From Deltaproteobacteria bacterium (GTDB taxonomy: Bacteria; Desulfobacterota; Syntrophia; Syntrophales; UBA2210): a DNA stretch of 6,541 nucleotides. Made by a program: the position numbers and the translations under genes. Every line of letters begins with the position of its first letter. The first letter of the stretch is position 1. The notes beneath the pieces are model-generated. The model saw nothing but the letters and a program-made list of their open reading frames with translations, was not told where the DNA came from and made no database searches. Shown here piece by piece: positions 5,951 to 6,541 of the stretch. Location: assembly GCA_016934695.1 (NCBI GenBank), contig JAFGSH010000191.1, forward strand, positions 1-6,541, read 5' to 3'.

Positions 5951-6058
5951 ACTTCTGTATCGAGGCCTAATGTACCACCGGCTCATCTGTTTTTCAACGG
6001 ATCATTCGTATCCCGTGGCGAACGCCCTCTCCCCCATGACACGGGGCCGAAATAGGTG

Positions 6059-6087
6059 TTGCGACGGATGAGAGGAACGTGTAAAAT
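6059..6087 (+). promoter_or_regulatory. Candidate promoter for the four-cluster ferredoxin gene
   Basis: TTGCGA (6059-6064, 4 of 6 matches) is followed after 17 bases by TAAAAT (6082-6087, 5 of 6). Transcription would start near 6094, leaving a leader of about 28 nt that contains the purine-rich ribosome site. The 180 bp upstream, back to 5940, hold no gene that I can support. Confidence 0.4.
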
Positions 6088-6121
6088 TACGATTTAATAA
6101 GGTAAAAAAGGGGGGGAGGTT

Positions 6122-6541
6122 GTGCGACTCGCGGTCCTGGAGACGGAAAAATGCGTCGGTTGCCAGAGTTGCATGTTTGCCTGCTCGCGCAGGGTAGGGG
6201 AGGCGGGGCTCGCCCGCTCTTGTATCGGGGTTCGATCGATCGGCGGGATGGAACGCGGTTTTTCCGTCGTTGTCTGCCGGGCATGCGGAGATCCCCCCTG
6301 CGCAAAGGTCTGTCCCACCGGGGCCCTGGTTCCGCGTGAGGGGGGCGGCGGGGTTCGGGTCCTTCCGGACAAGTGTATCGGGTGCGGCCACTGCAGGGAG
6401 GCCTGCATCATCGGGGCGGTTTACTGGAACGACGAGACGAACAAACCGATGATCTGTCTCCACTGCGGCTATTGCGTCGATTTCTGTCCCTACGGTGTCC
6501 TGGGGATGCAGAAGAGGGAGGTCGAAAATGTTGAAGAATGA
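6122..6541 (+). CDS. Ferredoxin-type electron transfer protein with four [4Fe-4S] motifs
   Basis: The 139-residue protein has four cluster-binding motifs: Cys11-14-17-21, Cys52-55-60-64 (with GDPPC spacing), Cys85-88-91-95 and Cys112-115-118-122. The order and spacing match the HycB/HydN/DmsB-like electron-transfer subunits, and the RACGDPPCAKVCPTGAL segment (53-69) is typical of these. There is no signal peptide or membrane segment, so it acts in the cytoplasm, probably passing electrons to or from a catalytic subunit encoded downstream. The GTG start at 6122 puts the first motif at residue 11. GGAGG at 6115-6119 is only 2 bases away, but the preceding G-run (6110-6116) can pair at a better distance. 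The TGA stop coincides with the window end. Ser35-like extra cysteine Cys34 lies outside the four motifs. In anaerobes such proteins often sit beside aldehyde:ferredoxin oxidoreductases; that partner is inferred. Confidence 0.92.
   Translation: MRLAVLETEKCVGCQSCMFACSRRVGEAGLARSCIGVRSIGGMERGFSVVVCRACGDPPCAKVCPTGALVPREGGGGVRVLPDKCIGCGHCREACIIGAVYWNDETNKPMICLHCGYCVDFCPYGVLGMQKREVENVEE
6528..6541 (+). CDS. Start of a downstream gene overlapping the ferredoxin gene (partial)
   Basis: An ATG at 6528-6530 lies 6 bases after a strong ribosome site, GAGGGAGG (6514-6521), inside the last codons of the ferredoxin gene. It opens Met-Leu-Lys-Asn in the shifted frame before the window ends. A strong ribosome site placed this way is what an overlapping, co-translated next gene would show. 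Only four codons are visible, so the product cannot be named. By family context it may be the catalytic partner of the ferredoxin, for example an aldehyde:ferredoxin oxidoreductase. Confidence 0.5.

Noticed and set aside
6002..6463. Minus-strand open frame (153 codons) opposite the ferredoxin gene
   Set aside because: The four cysteine cluster motifs on the plus strand are decisive, and the minus frame has no recognisable features.

Overview
The window looks like chromosomal DNA from a GC-rich, Gram-negative anaerobe, most probably a Desulfobacterota (former Deltaproteobacteria) member. The reasons are a lipobox lipoprotein, Tat-type and Sec-type exported proteins, a DUF362 protein paired with a NapH/NapG-like iron-sulfur protein, and a four-cluster ferredoxin of the kind found beside tungsten oxidoreductases. 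The taxonomic assignment is inference from gene content, not from a marker gene.

Layout. At 1-606 (minus) lies the N-terminal part of a lipoprotein with an unrecognised C-terminal domain, driven by a near-consensus sigma70-type promoter at 676-705. A 359-bp divergent spacer separates it from dinB (966-2135, plus), encoding translesion polymerase IV. A second plus-strand unit follows, with a candidate extended -10 promoter at 2151-2179. It holds a twin-arginine exported DUF362 protein (2237-3157), a 22-codon ORF overlapping both neighbours by ATGA (3154-3222), and a 520-residue membrane protein that fuses a NapH-like quinol-oxidising part to a NapG-like four-cluster part (3219-4781). A 32-bp gap with nested palindromes separates this unit from two minus-strand genes: a YheU/UPF0270 protein (4814-5083) and a secreted His-rich, Tyr-rich protein with a bacterial SH3 domain (5160-5852). 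After a 269-bp divergent spacer, a soluble ferredoxin with four [4Fe-4S] motifs (6122-6541, plus) ends exactly at the window edge. The next gene probably starts inside it at 6528.

How the genes may work together. The DUF362 protein and the NapH-NapG fusion look like one exported or membrane redox module. A plausible electron path runs from quinol through two cytoplasmic clusters, across the membrane, to four periplasmic clusters. Its substrate or acceptor is unknown. The 6122 ferredoxin is cytoplasmic and probably serves the oxidoreductase encoded just downstream. dinB, YheU and the SH3 protein are separate functions. I see no rRNA, tRNA, CRISPR array, insertion sequence or phage gene. The most interesting items are the NapH-NapG fusion with an internal twin-arginine segment and the tiny ORF that links it to DUF362.
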